This document shows, piece after piece, positions 51,935 through 58,872 of a DNA stretch of 60,246 nt (positions are counted from its first letter, which is position 1; each line of letters opens with the position of its first letter). Source of the DNA: Rhodospirillaceae bacterium bin65 (lineage in GTDB: Bacteria; Pseudomonadota; Alphaproteobacteria; Bin65); the NCBI GenBank assembly GCA_002238725.1, contig MPMX01000023.1, positions 1 through 60,246 on the forward strand, written 5' to 3'. The notes below the pieces were generated by a model. The model had not been told where the DNA came from. It did not search any database and was given only the letters and a program-made list of their open reading frames with translations. The position numbers and the translations under genes are program-made.

Positions 51935-52555
51935 GTGGCGGGCGATCTCACGCTCTATTGGGCATCGACCTCGCCGTTCGCCCGGTTCGTCATGGCGGCG
52001 GCTCATGAGCTGGGCGTCGCCGGCCGTTTCCGGCTGGTCGAGGCGACCGTGGAGAATATCGTCGATGTCGTATCGCCGGTGAACCCGCTGGCGCAAATCC
52101 CGACTCTGGAACTCGGAGACGGCACAGTCCTCTACGATTCGGCCGTGATCGTCGCCTGGCTGGATACGCAGTTCGGCGACGCCCTGGACTCGCCGCTGGG
52201 CGGCGCGGGCGACGACCGCTGGTGCATTGCCGCCCGCACCGCGGCAGCGACCGGCCTGATGGATGCGGCGGTCGCCGGCCGCCATCTGGCCAGCCGGCCC
52301 GAAGGCCGCCGGCCGGACGATATCATCGAGCGGCTGCGCCAGCGCCGGGCGCGCGTGCTGACCCATCTGGCCGAAACCGTCGCGCCGGCCGAGGCGCCGG
52401 TCACGACCGACGCCATCGCCACCGGCTGCGCCCTCGGCTATCTCGATTTCCGCTATCCGGACGAGGACTGGCGCGGCGGCCGGCCGGCTCTCGCCGGCTG
52501 GTACGAAGCCTGTGCACAGCGCCCCTCGATGCAGGCGACGATGCCGAACGGCTAA
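51935..52555 (+). CDS. Glutathione S-transferase family protein (tandem copy 2)
   Basis: The 206-residue paralogue of the previous gene starts at GTG 51935, ten bases after its neighbour's stop. It opens MAGDLTLYWASTSPFARFVM, has NPLAQIPTLELGDGTVLYDS, and ends GYLDFRYPDEDWRGGRPALA then GWYEACAQRPSMQ. The N-terminal domain has diverged much more than the C-terminal end, so the two probably bind different electrophiles or pair as a heterodimer. Confidence 0.88.
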   Translation: MAGDLTLYWASTSPFARFVMAAAHELGVAGRFRLVEATVENIVDVVSPVNPLAQIPTLELGDGTVLYDSAVIVAWLDTQFGDALDSPLGGAGDDRWCIAARTAAATGLMDAAVAGRHLASRPEGRRPDDIIERLRQRRARVLTHLAETVAPAEAPVTTDAIATGCALGYLDFRYPDEDWRGGRPALAGWYEACAQRPSMQATMPNG

Positions 52556-52617
52556 AATCCCCGGCGCATCGTCCTCCTGCGGCTGTTCGGCGTGACAGGA
52601 CAGGGGCGTACGAAGCC

Positions 52618-53505
52618 CTATTTGGCCTCGACGCCGAGGATCGAACCGGTCACGGCGCGCGGATCGCGCTCCGGCCAGCGGCCGGCATCGACCTGGGCGA
52701 AGAAGGCGCCGCAGAGGCGGTTGAATTCGTCCGGGTCCTCGAGATTGATCGTGTGGCCGCAATTGACCATGACCGCGAGCGCCGCCGAGGGAATGGTCTG
52801 CTTCATCAGCAGGCCGGGCAGCAGGCAAGGCCAGTCCTCGTCGCCGGTCAGCACCAGGGTCGGCACGCTGAGCGCCGCCATCTCGCCCGTGAGATCGTGG
52901 AGCGAGGGCCGCCGCGCCTGGACGCCGCGCATGGTGGCGGCCGAGCCCGCCGCCGAATGTTCGGCGAGCCGGTCGCGGAACGCGCGCCAGCCGCGTGGGT
53001 CCTTGGTCTCGAACTGCACCCGGGTCGGCCCCCGGGCATAGGTGTCGGCGAAGGCCGCCATGCCGTCCCGCTCGATCAGCGCCGCCGTCGCCTCGGCCTC
53101 GGCCCGGAACTGCGCGTGCGTGTCGGGTTCGGCCCCGTAGCCGCAGCCGGCCACGACCAGCGAACGGGCGCGCGCGGCGTGGCGGAAGCCGAAATGCAGC
53201 GTGGCGAAGCCGCCCATGGAGAGGCCGCAGACATGCGCCCGGTCGATCCCGGCCGCGTCCATGACGGCGGCGATATCGTCGGCGGCCCGCGCCTGGCCGT
53301 AGCGGTCCAGGCCGGCGGGCGCGTCCGAGGGCGGGTAGCCGCGCGCGTTGTAGGCGAGCGCCCGATATCGACGGGCGAAATGGCGCAACTGCGGCTCCCA
53401 CGAGCCCATGTCGCCCGCGAATTCGTGCACGAAGACGACCGGAGTCCCCGACCCCGCCTCCTCGTAATACAGGCGCACACCGTCATCGGTCGTTGCATAG
53501 GGCAT
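52618..53505 (-). CDS. Alpha/beta hydrolase
   Basis: The 295-residue hydrolase has an oxyanion segment PVVFVHEFAGDMGSWEPQ, the nucleophile elbow CGLSMGGFATLHF (Ser near 108), an Asp in LTGDEDWPCLLP and His in NCGHTINLEDP. The order resembles 3-oxoadipate enol-lactonase and haloperoxidase-like members, but no protocatechuate genes are nearby. It is convergent with the GST pair. A TGTCATG phased array lies 116 bases upstream of its start. Confidence 0.9.
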   Translation of the reverse strand: MPYATTDDGVRLYYEEAGSGTPVVFVHEFAGDMGSWEPQLRHFARRYRALAYNARGYPPSDAPAGLDRYGQARAADDIAAVMDAAGIDRAHVCGLSMGGFATLHFGFRHAARARSLVVAGCGYGAEPDTHAQFRAEAEATAALIERDGMAAFADTYARGPTRVQFETKDPRGWRAFRDRLAEHSAAGSAATMRGVQARRPSLHDLTGEMAALSVPTLVLTGDEDWPCLLPGLLMKQTIPSAALAVMVNCGHTINLEDPDEFNRLCGAFFAQVDAGRWPERDPRAVTGSILGVEAK

Positions 53506-53620
53506 GGGTCGGATCGTCCTCCATCGCAGGCCGGCCGCGCCGCAGCATAGCCCGATACGCCCGGCCCCGGTATGCGCCCGGACGTGTGCCGGATCGCCGG
53601 GACAGGGGAGACTCGCGATA

Positions 53621-53650
53621 TGTCATGGAATGTCATGGTTTGTCATGCCG
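53621..53650. promoter_or_regulatory. TGTCATG array, 10-bp phased, copy 1
   Basis: TGTCATGGAA, TGTCATGGTT and TGTCATGCCG follow directly at 53621, 53631 and 53641. The identical heptamer recurs exactly once per DNA helical turn. It lies upstream of the leftward hydrolase and to the left of repeat copy B. Confidence 0.55.
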
Positions 53651-53666
53651 CTCCCTCGCCCTCTCT

Positions 53667-53793
53667 CGTCATTCCGACCGGAGCCCCGGATTCATCCGGG
53701 GCAGAGCGGAGGAATCCCGTCGCTGCGCTCGGGCGCTTGGCGGATAGATCGAGCCGAGGCCCCGCCACTCGCTCCGCTCGGTCGGGATGACGG
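53667..53793. repeat. Dispersed palindromic repeat, copy B
   Basis: It opens CGTCATTCCGACCGGAGC and closes GCTCGGTCGGGATGACGG, with inner GCGGAGGAAT and GATCGAGCCGAG as in copy A at 889-1014. It is flanked on both sides by TGTCATG arrays in the same orientation. Confidence 0.8.
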
Positions 53794-53810
53794 GACAAGA
53801 CGTTTGCGGA

Positions 53811-53840
53811 TGTCATGGATTGTCATGAAATGTCATGTTC
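53811..53840. promoter_or_regulatory. TGTCATG array, 10-bp phased, copy 2
   Basis: TGTCATGGAT, TGTCATGAAA and TGTCATGTTC lie at 53811, 53821 and 53831. This array is 190 bases, exactly 19 periods, from the first one. The 250-base stretch after it up to the SOS promoter is AT-richer than its surroundings. It contains the palindrome CGCAATATATTGCG (53937-53950) and no gene I can support. Confidence 0.55.
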
Positions 53841-54092
53841 CGGCGCGCCCGCCGCGTTTTCGCCGCCATTCGCTAAGAAAGACCGTTCTATATTCCGCGT
53901 TTTTTTTCTCGGGCTGACGGGAAAAGGCCGCCGGAACGCAATATATTGCGATTTTCTGCCGGGACGGACACAAGATATTGCGGTTCGTCGACCGGGGATT
54001 GTGCGCACTTTTTCGGTCATTGGGTTTCTTTTCATACCGTTTCCGGCCCGCCGGCTTCTCTGTCCGAATCTCGCGGCCGAAGTCGTCCGTTT

Positions 54093-54123
54093 GTTCATAT
54101 AATGTTCTCTTTACGGCTGTCAA
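54093..54123 (-). promoter_or_regulatory. SOS-type promoter: LexA box overlapping -10
   Basis: On the minus strand TTGACA (54123-54118) is followed after 16 bases by TATATG (54101-54096). GAAC-ATTATAT-GAAC (54107-54093), the alphaproteobacterial LexA box, covers the -10. The gene it should drive leftward is unclear; the open frame from 54098 has no recognisable family. The transposon end lies only 10 bases upstream of the -35. Confidence 0.6.
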
Positions 54124-54142
54124 GCGCTTTTTCGGTAGTGGG

Positions 54143-55024
54143 TCAGTTTGAATTGCGGTTTTTGTAGGGACCGCGCGGGCCTGGCTTCGAGGCGGCTTCA
54201 TCTATCAGCCTAACGATATCCTCGATATCCCAAAGACGATCCTTCACGCCAGCGGCCATCGCAGGGCTGATCCCGTCAAGGCTCTTATGCTGGCGACAGA
54301 AATTGTAGTACATGAAATGCAATGCAACGCTGTAAGCGTGATTTTCGATCTTCTTGCTGAATGCGTTGGTCAGCCGGGTGAAGCGGCGGATCGACATGCG
54401 CATGGTCAGATTGTTGCGTTCGACATAGCTGGTCGAGACATGCGCCGGATCGGGGCTGCCCTCGACGCGGCGCTTGCGCGCTCCAACACAGGCAGCCGGG
54501 CTGTAGCGCCTCTGCGCCTCCGGGGCTTCGCCGTACAGCTTCACAAGCTGGGCATAGTCCACATCGCCGCCGAACGCGCCCTCAACGGCGCCCAGATAGG
54601 CCCTGTGGCCGTCGCTGGTCAGTTGCACTCGGTTCGCCAGCCGGGACCGCAGATCGTCCATGAAATCGATAGCGGTTTCGCCAGAACGATCCCCGACTCG
54701 CCATGACGGAACAATCTTGGTGTCAGCGCAGATTGCAGTCCACGTCCAAACATCGCCAGCGTCCACCGGGGCTGCTTTGGCGCGGGCTACGTTCTTTTCC
54801 TTCGCGTAGATGAAGGACCAGATTTCATCGACTAGGATGCGCCCGCACGGCAGGTCGCGCAACGCCTTGTCTTGGTAGTCGCCGCAGGCCTTGCCAGCGT
54901 GAATTAGCAGCTTGCTGACGGTGTTCTTGCTAACGTCCGCCGTCCGCGCCGTGGCTCGGATGCTCTGGCCTTTCACGAGGCACCGGATGATCACCTTGCG
55001 GGTCTTGGAATCGAGCTTGTTCAT
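54143..55024 (-). CDS. IS1 family transposase
   Basis: The 293-residue transposase begins MNKLDSKTRKVIIRCLVKGQ with an N-terminal helix-turn-helix (SIRATARTADVSKNTVSKL). The catalytic acids are in ILVDEIWSFIYAK, LTSDGHRAYLG and SYVERNNLTMRM (D, D, E). The start at 55024 is chosen because a strong promoter places transcription initiation at or next to it; ATG 55033 also has a ribosome-site-like GAAGG. The stop codon lies inside the left terminal inverted repeat. It appears intact. Confidence 0.93.
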   Translation of the reverse strand: MNKLDSKTRKVIIRCLVKGQSIRATARTADVSKNTVSKLLIHAGKACGDYQDKALRDLPCGRILVDEIWSFIYAKEKNVARAKAAPVDAGDVWTWTAICADTKIVPSWRVGDRSGETAIDFMDDLRSRLANRVQLTSDGHRAYLGAVEGAFGGDVDYAQLVKLYGEAPEAQRRYSPAACVGARKRRVEGSPDPAHVSTSYVERNNLTMRMSIRRFTRLTNAFSKKIENHAYSVALHFMYYNFCRQHKSLDGISPAMAAGVKDRLWDIEDIVRLIDEAASKPGPRGPYKNRNSN

Positions 55025-55030
55025 GCCCTT

Positions 55031-55059
55031 CATATAGTGACCTTCACATTCTATGTCAA
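55031..55059 (-). promoter_or_regulatory. Promoter of the transposase gene
   Basis: TTGACA (55059-55054), a 17-base spacer and TATATG (55036-55031) form a near-consensus sigma70 promoter. The expected start of transcription falls at about 55024, the A of the transposase ATG, which suggests a leaderless mRNA. A GGTCAGTTT copy of the IR core lies just upstream at 55067-55075. Confidence 0.6.
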
Positions 55060-55136
55060 GCATATTGGTCAGTTTATCGCCTAGCGTATAGTAGGCCATT
55101 GACATAGGACCAAGGGTCGGGTAGAGCTGTGTTGTC

Positions 55137-55433
55137 ATGAAGATTGAGTTCGCCAATCCGCAGCTCGCCCGTATTTGTACAGAGGAGGCCCACAAACTCC
55201 GAATCCCCATCGCAGTCATTAAGGCGGCGCGGGAAAAGCTGTTTTTGCTTGAGCAAGCGCCAGATGAAAGAACACTTAGGAATTTTAAGTCATTTAATTA
55301 CAAAAAACTGAAAGGAGATAAAGATAAAAGACGAACCATCAGGGTCAATGATCAATATAGGATCCTCTTTACGCTTGATAACTCTACCGTCCCATCGACT
55401 GCGCGTATTTTGGACATTGGGGACACTCACTGA
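55137..55433 (+). CDS. higB: RelE/HigB-like toxin (transposon passenger)
   Basis: The 98-residue protein has the compact RelE/HigB fold pattern: FANPQLARICTEEAHKL, a helix, then FNYKKLKGDKDKRRTIRVND and QYRILFTLD, with the basic and aromatic residues used for ribosome-dependent mRNA cleavage. It is divergent from the transposase and lies 12 bases before the antitoxin gene, toxin first as in HigBA modules. Codon and base use are less GC-rich than the surrounding chromosome. Confidence 0.85.
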   Translation: MKIEFANPQLARICTEEAHKLRIPIAVIKAAREKLFLLEQAPDERTLRNFKSFNYKKLKGDKDKRRTIRVNDQYRILFTLDNSTVPSTARILDIGDTH

Positions 55434-55445
55434 GGAGGGTCGAGA

Positions 55446-56576
55446 ATGACTATCGCATCTACTTTGCCGGACGTTCCTCGTCCGGGGGAATTTATCGCTG
55501 AAGAGTTGGAGGCCCGAGGGTGGCTTCAGCGCGATTTGGCGTACATTCTTGGAATATCTGAGCAATCGGTCAACATGATCATCAACGGCAAGCGAGGGAT
55601 TAGTCCCGACATGGCCAATGCGCTCGGCGATGCTTTTGACGTTTCGTCGGAATTCTTTGCAAACCTTCAGAAGGCATATGAGATGTCGAAGGCGCGCAAG
55701 CCTGACCCTGCCATCGCGAAGCGTGCGCGTTTCCAGGGGCACTATCCGATCCGCGAGATGATCAAGAGGAGATGGCTGGAGGATACTGATGTAGCGATGT
55801 TGGAGGCCCAGCTCATGCGCTTCTTTCAGACTAATGACATTCAGAGTATTGAGCATCCGCCTCATGCTGCCAAGAAAACGAACTACGACGAACAGGTTTC
55901 TCCCACTCAACTCGCTTGGTTTTTCAGGGTTCGCCAGATTTCGTCTGAAATGATCGCTCCGCGCTACTCTGAGAAATCGCTTGAGCGAGCAGTCACAACG
56001 ATGCAGTCGCATCTAGTGGACCCTGAGGATGTTAGGCATGTACCGAGGATGCTTACAGAGTGTGGGGTGCGATTTTGCATCGTTGAGACTCTGGCGGGCG
56101 CGAAGATCGACGGCGTGTGCTTTTGGATCGATGGTGGTCCCGTGATTGGGATGACTATGAGATTTGATAGGATTGATAATTTCTGGTTCGTTCTTCGGCA
56201 CGAGATCGAACATGTCCTCAACCGCGATGGAATGGAAGAGCCGACCATTGATATCGATCTCGCGAAAGCAGATGGAGATACGAATGGAGGTTTGCCCGAA
56301 GAGGAGTTCAAGGCTAATACGGCGGCGGCGGATTTCTGCGTACCCGCTGCTGAAATGGATTCGTTTTATGCCCGCAAGGCTCCCTTTATTTCCGAAAGAG
56401 ATGTCGCCGGCTTCGCTAAGCGAGTCCAGCGTCATCCCGGTATTGTCGTCGGCCAACTACAGCACCGTATGCAGCGGCACGATTACTTGACAAGACTAAA
56501 GGTAAAAGTGCGCCGTTTTATCGTGCCGAGTGCGGTGGTAGATGGCTGGGGCGAGCCGGCGCCAGTCAGTCTTTAG
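55446..56576 (+). CDS. higA: HigA-type antitoxin fused to ImmA/IrrE-like metallopeptidase domain (transposon passenger)
   Basis: The 376-residue protein has an N-terminal XRE helix-turn-helix (PGEFIAEELEARGWLQRDLA and LGISEQSVNMIINGKRGIS, residues about 12-70). A C-terminal zinc-peptidase-like domain has HEIEHVLNRDGMEE (HExxH near residue 256). Such XRE-COG2856 proteins act as antitoxin and repressor for the RelE-like toxin upstream. The intact HExxH suggests that proteolysis may release or regulate the module. The lower GC content marks it as acquired. Confidence 0.87.
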   Translation: MTIASTLPDVPRPGEFIAEELEARGWLQRDLAYILGISEQSVNMIINGKRGISPDMANALGDAFDVSSEFFANLQKAYEMSKARKPDPAIAKRARFQGHYPIREMIKRRWLEDTDVAMLEAQLMRFFQTNDIQSIEHPPHAAKKTNYDEQVSPTQLAWFFRVRQISSEMIAPRYSEKSLERAVTTMQSHLVDPEDVRHVPRMLTECGVRFCIVETLAGAKIDGVCFWIDGGPVIGMTMRFDRIDNFWFVLRHEIEHVLNRDGMEEPTIDIDLAKADGDTNGGLPEEEFKANTAAADFCVPAAEMDSFYARKAPFISERDVAGFAKRVQRHPGIVVGQLQHRMQRHDYLTRLKVKVRRFIVPSAVVDGWGEPAPVSL

Positions 56577-56585
56577 GAGAAGAAA

Positions 56586-57059
56586 ATGGCCAGTTTCAAT
56601 GAACAACTACAGCGTGTCTGGCACGCCTTTGTAAAAGAACGCGGGTATCTTCCTGCGACTGCCCGCGAGGCCTGCATGTGGGGAGTAGCTCAAGGGATGA
56701 TCGCTGCGCCGGATTACGATCCATACGACCGGCTTTCCGAGGACATGTCCCGTGCCCTCCGTGGAGAGTACGCAACGGATCGCATGGGCCGTCGATATAG
56801 GAAAAATCATGCAGTCCGCGTCACGAAGGGCGGCGTGCAGTACACCATGTGGGCCATACTCGGGCATTCCGCTCGCGAGCACATGCACAAAGCCTTTATC
56901 CAGCGCCGCGAGCAAATTGTTGGGGATTGCTTCCAGCTCGCAACCGATGTGGATGTCTACAACGACTTTCACAATGATCAAGAACCGATCCAGATTCCCT
57001 TTGATTTTCGCGACGATGTGGAAGAGCGTAAACTCTGGAACGACAAGACCGCCGCTTAG
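56586..57059 (+). CDS. Hypothetical protein, third gene of the toxin-antitoxin unit (transposon passenger)
   Basis: I do not recognise the function of this 157-residue protein. It starts 9 bases after the antitoxin stop with AGGAG in front, so it is translated with the module. It is rich in charged and aromatic residues (VWHAFVKERGYLPATAREAC, then ARALRGEYATDRMGRRYRKN-like basic stretch), is soluble with no membrane segment, and ends in an acidic region. The central KNHAVRVTKGGVQYTMW may form a DNA- or RNA-binding sheet. Its tail overlaps the next gene by 4 bases. Confidence 0.7.
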   Translation: MASFNEQLQRVWHAFVKERGYLPATAREACMWGVAQGMIAAPDYDPYDRLSEDMSRALRGEYATDRMGRRYRKNHAVRVTKGGVQYTMWAILGHSAREHMHKAFIQRREQIVGDCFQLATDVDVYNDFHNDQEPIQIPFDFRDDVEERKLWNDKTAA

Positions 57060-57277
57060 TTTTTCTTCCTCCAGCGGGCCTGAGCAGCGAGCCTTGCGAT
57101 CTCTGATCGCCTTTCTGGCGTGAGCACGCGAGCACGGGCCGGCCCCCCCTTGCTACCTGCATTCATAGCGCGCCGCTCCCTTGGGGATGCCTCAGGCTCC
57201 TGAATCTCGCCGGTCGCCACGTCGACAATGCTCTTGGCGAGTTGGTTGGCGTCGCGGGGTCGTTTCGGCCTACTCAT
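57056..57277 (-). CDS. Small basic KGG-type protein (transposon passenger)
   Basis: The 73-residue protein MSRPKRPRDANQLAKSIVDV has a C-terminal SKGGPARARVLTPERRSEIA stretch and ends ARWRKKN. This resembles small basic proteins with KGG and ERRSEIA-type helices seen in accessory DNA; a nucleic-acid-binding role is likely. It is convergent with the 157-residue gene and lies at the right end of the transposon, 60 bases before the right inverted repeat. Its function in transposition, if any, is unknown. Confidence 0.7.
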   Translation of the reverse strand: MSRPKRPRDANQLAKSIVDVATGEIQEPEASPRERRAMNAGSKGGPARARVLTPERRSEIARLAAQARWRKKN

Positions 57278-57448
57278 GCCTTCAATGTGGCACGCCGGCC
57301 TGCGAACGGCTAGGGTCGGGCTGCACAGGGTGGAATTTCAAACTGACCCACTACCGCCTTTTCCGACGGCTCCGGCCGGGGCGGCACGGGTGGAGAGGCC
57401 GGGGAGCGATCCGTCGGAGCCTGCCCCGGGCCTGTCGAACGGATCGCG

Positions 57449-57940
57449 TTACGAAGCCCCGTCCCGAAGGGCGCGCCGCTCGCGCGACAGGGCGATGATC
57501 CGCAGGGTTTCGCTCCACAGGCGGTAGGGCGCCAGATCGCCGGGGTCGGCCCATTGGGCCTGCTCGGCGTCGCTGGCGGCTTGCGGCTCGCCGGCGGTCC
57601 AGTCGGCGTCGAAATCGACCAGGGTGTATTGCAGGTCGACCGCGCCGGCGTCGTTGCGCCGTATGGTGTCGACCACGTCGAGCAGTGCGCCCAGGCGGAT
57701 CTCGACGCCGGTCTCCTCGCGGACCTCGCGCACGGCGGCCTCGCGCACCGTCTCGCCGAGCTCCTGCCGGCCGCCGGGCAGGCTCCAGCGCCCGCGCATC
57801 GGCGACTTGCCGCGCCGGATCAGCAGCACCCTGCCGTCCTTCCAGACGACGACCCCGACCCCGACGACCGGACGTTTGACCGGACGTTCGACCGGACGTT
57901 CGAGGCGCTCCGGCGGCTCCGGCGCAGCCGTCACCGGCAA
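57449..57940 (-). CDS. NUDIX hydrolase
   Basis: The 163-residue protein carries a complete Nudix box, GGRQELGETVREAAVREVRE followed by ETGVEI, at about residues 56-82. It hydrolyses a nucleoside diphosphate linked to another group. The N-terminus has an odd proline-arginine stretch (RLERPVERPVKRPVV) encoded by three 12-bp direct repeats (GACCGGACGTTT/C) at 57866-57901. That low-complexity leader may be an expansion or may indicate a later true start. It follows the protease gene on the same strand by 16 bases. Confidence 0.9.
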   Translation of the reverse strand: MPVTAAPEPPERLERPVERPVKRPVVGVGVVVWKDGRVLLIRRGKSPMRGRWSLPGGRQELGETVREAAVREVREETGVEIRLGALLDVVDTIRRNDAGAVDLQYTLVDFDADWTAGEPQAASDAEQAQWADPGDLAPYRLWSETLRIIALSRERRALRDGAS

Positions 57941-57956
57941 CGCCTCATGCCCCGAT

Positions 57957-58853
57957 TCATGCCGAAGCGGCGCAATAGACCAGCGCCACGGTCAGGCGCT
58001 TGCGCAGGGTTGCACCGAAATCGGCGAAGTTGCGGCCGTCGATCGTGCCGCGCCGGCCGCCGCCCCGTTCCGCCGGCGCGCCCGAACGCTCGATCGCCGC
58101 GGCGATCGAGGTCAGCGCCGTGGTGTAGATCCGGCCGCGCCGCTTCGAGCCGGCGACCGTGACGCCGATGATGTTGCCGTTTCCGTCCATCGCCGGGCCG
58201 CCGCTGATGCCGCCGAGGCCGCCGTAGCTGTCGGGCACGCGCACCCGGTCGGCCCAGGCGACCACCGGCTCGATCACGTTGTAGCGCCCGACCGAGCGCA
58301 TGCGCCGCCGCCCGATCAGAGTGGATTGCACCGCCGCCGGCTCGCCCTTGGGATAGCCGAAATGGTAGCCGGTCTGGCCGCGCCGGAGCGTCTGCTCCGT
58401 GAAGCGGACCGCCGGCGCGCCGCCGCGGGTCTGGAGCACGGCGAGGTCCGCGCGCGGATGGATGTAGGTCTGCCGGACCCGCACGCCGCGGCGCGGGCCG
58501 GTGACGATCAGCACCCGGGCGCAGCCATCGACGACATGGCGCGCCGTCATCCAGACGCCCTTGCGGTCGAGGGAGAAGGCCGTGCCGATGGAATTGCTCT
58601 TGTCGGACGGTATGGCGACGCTGATGGCCGGATCGCGCGCCGAGGGCGCTTCCAGGCTGCCGCTGCCGCCGGAGTCCCGGGGCGGCTTCCAGGCCTCGCG
58701 CCGGGCCGTGTCGTCGCGGCGCTCGAACTGTCCCGGATTGGGCCGGCGCGTCCGGTTCTCGTCGCGCGCCTGCCGGCCGTCGCCCGGCAGGAGCAGGTCC
58801 GACAGGCCGGCAACCACGATCAGCAGGATGGCGATGAAAGGGGTGCGCCGCAT
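57957..58853 (-). CDS. Trypsin-like serine protease, membrane-anchored or secreted
   Basis: The 298-residue protein begins with a hydrophobic segment (MRRTPFIAILLIVVAGLSDL) that serves as signal or anchor. The protease core has His in WMTARHVVDGC, Asp in HPRADLAVL and Ser in GGISGGPAMDGNG, a full HtrA/trypsin-like triad. No PDZ domain follows. It should act in the periplasm, on unknown targets. A DUF350 membrane protein gene lies just upstream on the same strand. Confidence 0.88.
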   Translation of the reverse strand: MRRTPFIAILLIVVAGLSDLLLPGDGRQARDENRTRRPNPGQFERRDDTARREAWKPPRDSGGSGSLEAPSARDPAISVAIPSDKSNSIGTAFSLDRKGVWMTARHVVDGCARVLIVTGPRRGVRVRQTYIHPRADLAVLQTRGGAPAVRFTEQTLRRGQTGYHFGYPKGEPAAVQSTLIGRRRMRSVGRYNVIEPVVAWADRVRVPDSYGGLGGISGGPAMDGNGNIIGVTVAGSKRRGRIYTTALTSIAAAIERSGAPAERGGGRRGTIDGRNFADFGATLRKRLTVALVYCAASA

Positions 58854-58872
58854 CGCGAACCGGAGGCCGCCG

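Larger units (their letters stand above)
54134..57355. mobile_element. IS1-family transposon with passenger genes, 3222 bp
   Basis: Perfect 19-bp terminal inverted repeats, GGTAGTGGGTCAGTTTGAA at 54134-54152 and its complement at 57337-57355, bound a transposase gene and four other genes. The flanks are GCTTTTTC (54126-54133) and GCCTTTTC (57356-57363), an 8-bp target duplication with one mismatch. Single-gene IS1-like elements are near 1 kb, so about 2.2 kb is cargo: a HigBA-like module, a 157-residue protein and a small basic protein. Confidence 0.85.

Noticed and set aside
53823..54098. A 91-codon leftward open frame behind the SOS promoter
   Set aside because: It is basic, low in recognisable structure, ends inside a TGTCATG array and matches no family I know. 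It is kept only as a possible SOS product in the findings, not as a gene.
55067..55075. Internal GGTCAGTTT as the true right end of a short 0.9-kb IS
   Set aside because: It matches only 9 bases of the IR and is in the same orientation as the left end, so it cannot be the opposing end. The full 19-bp partner is at 57337-57355 with a flank duplication.
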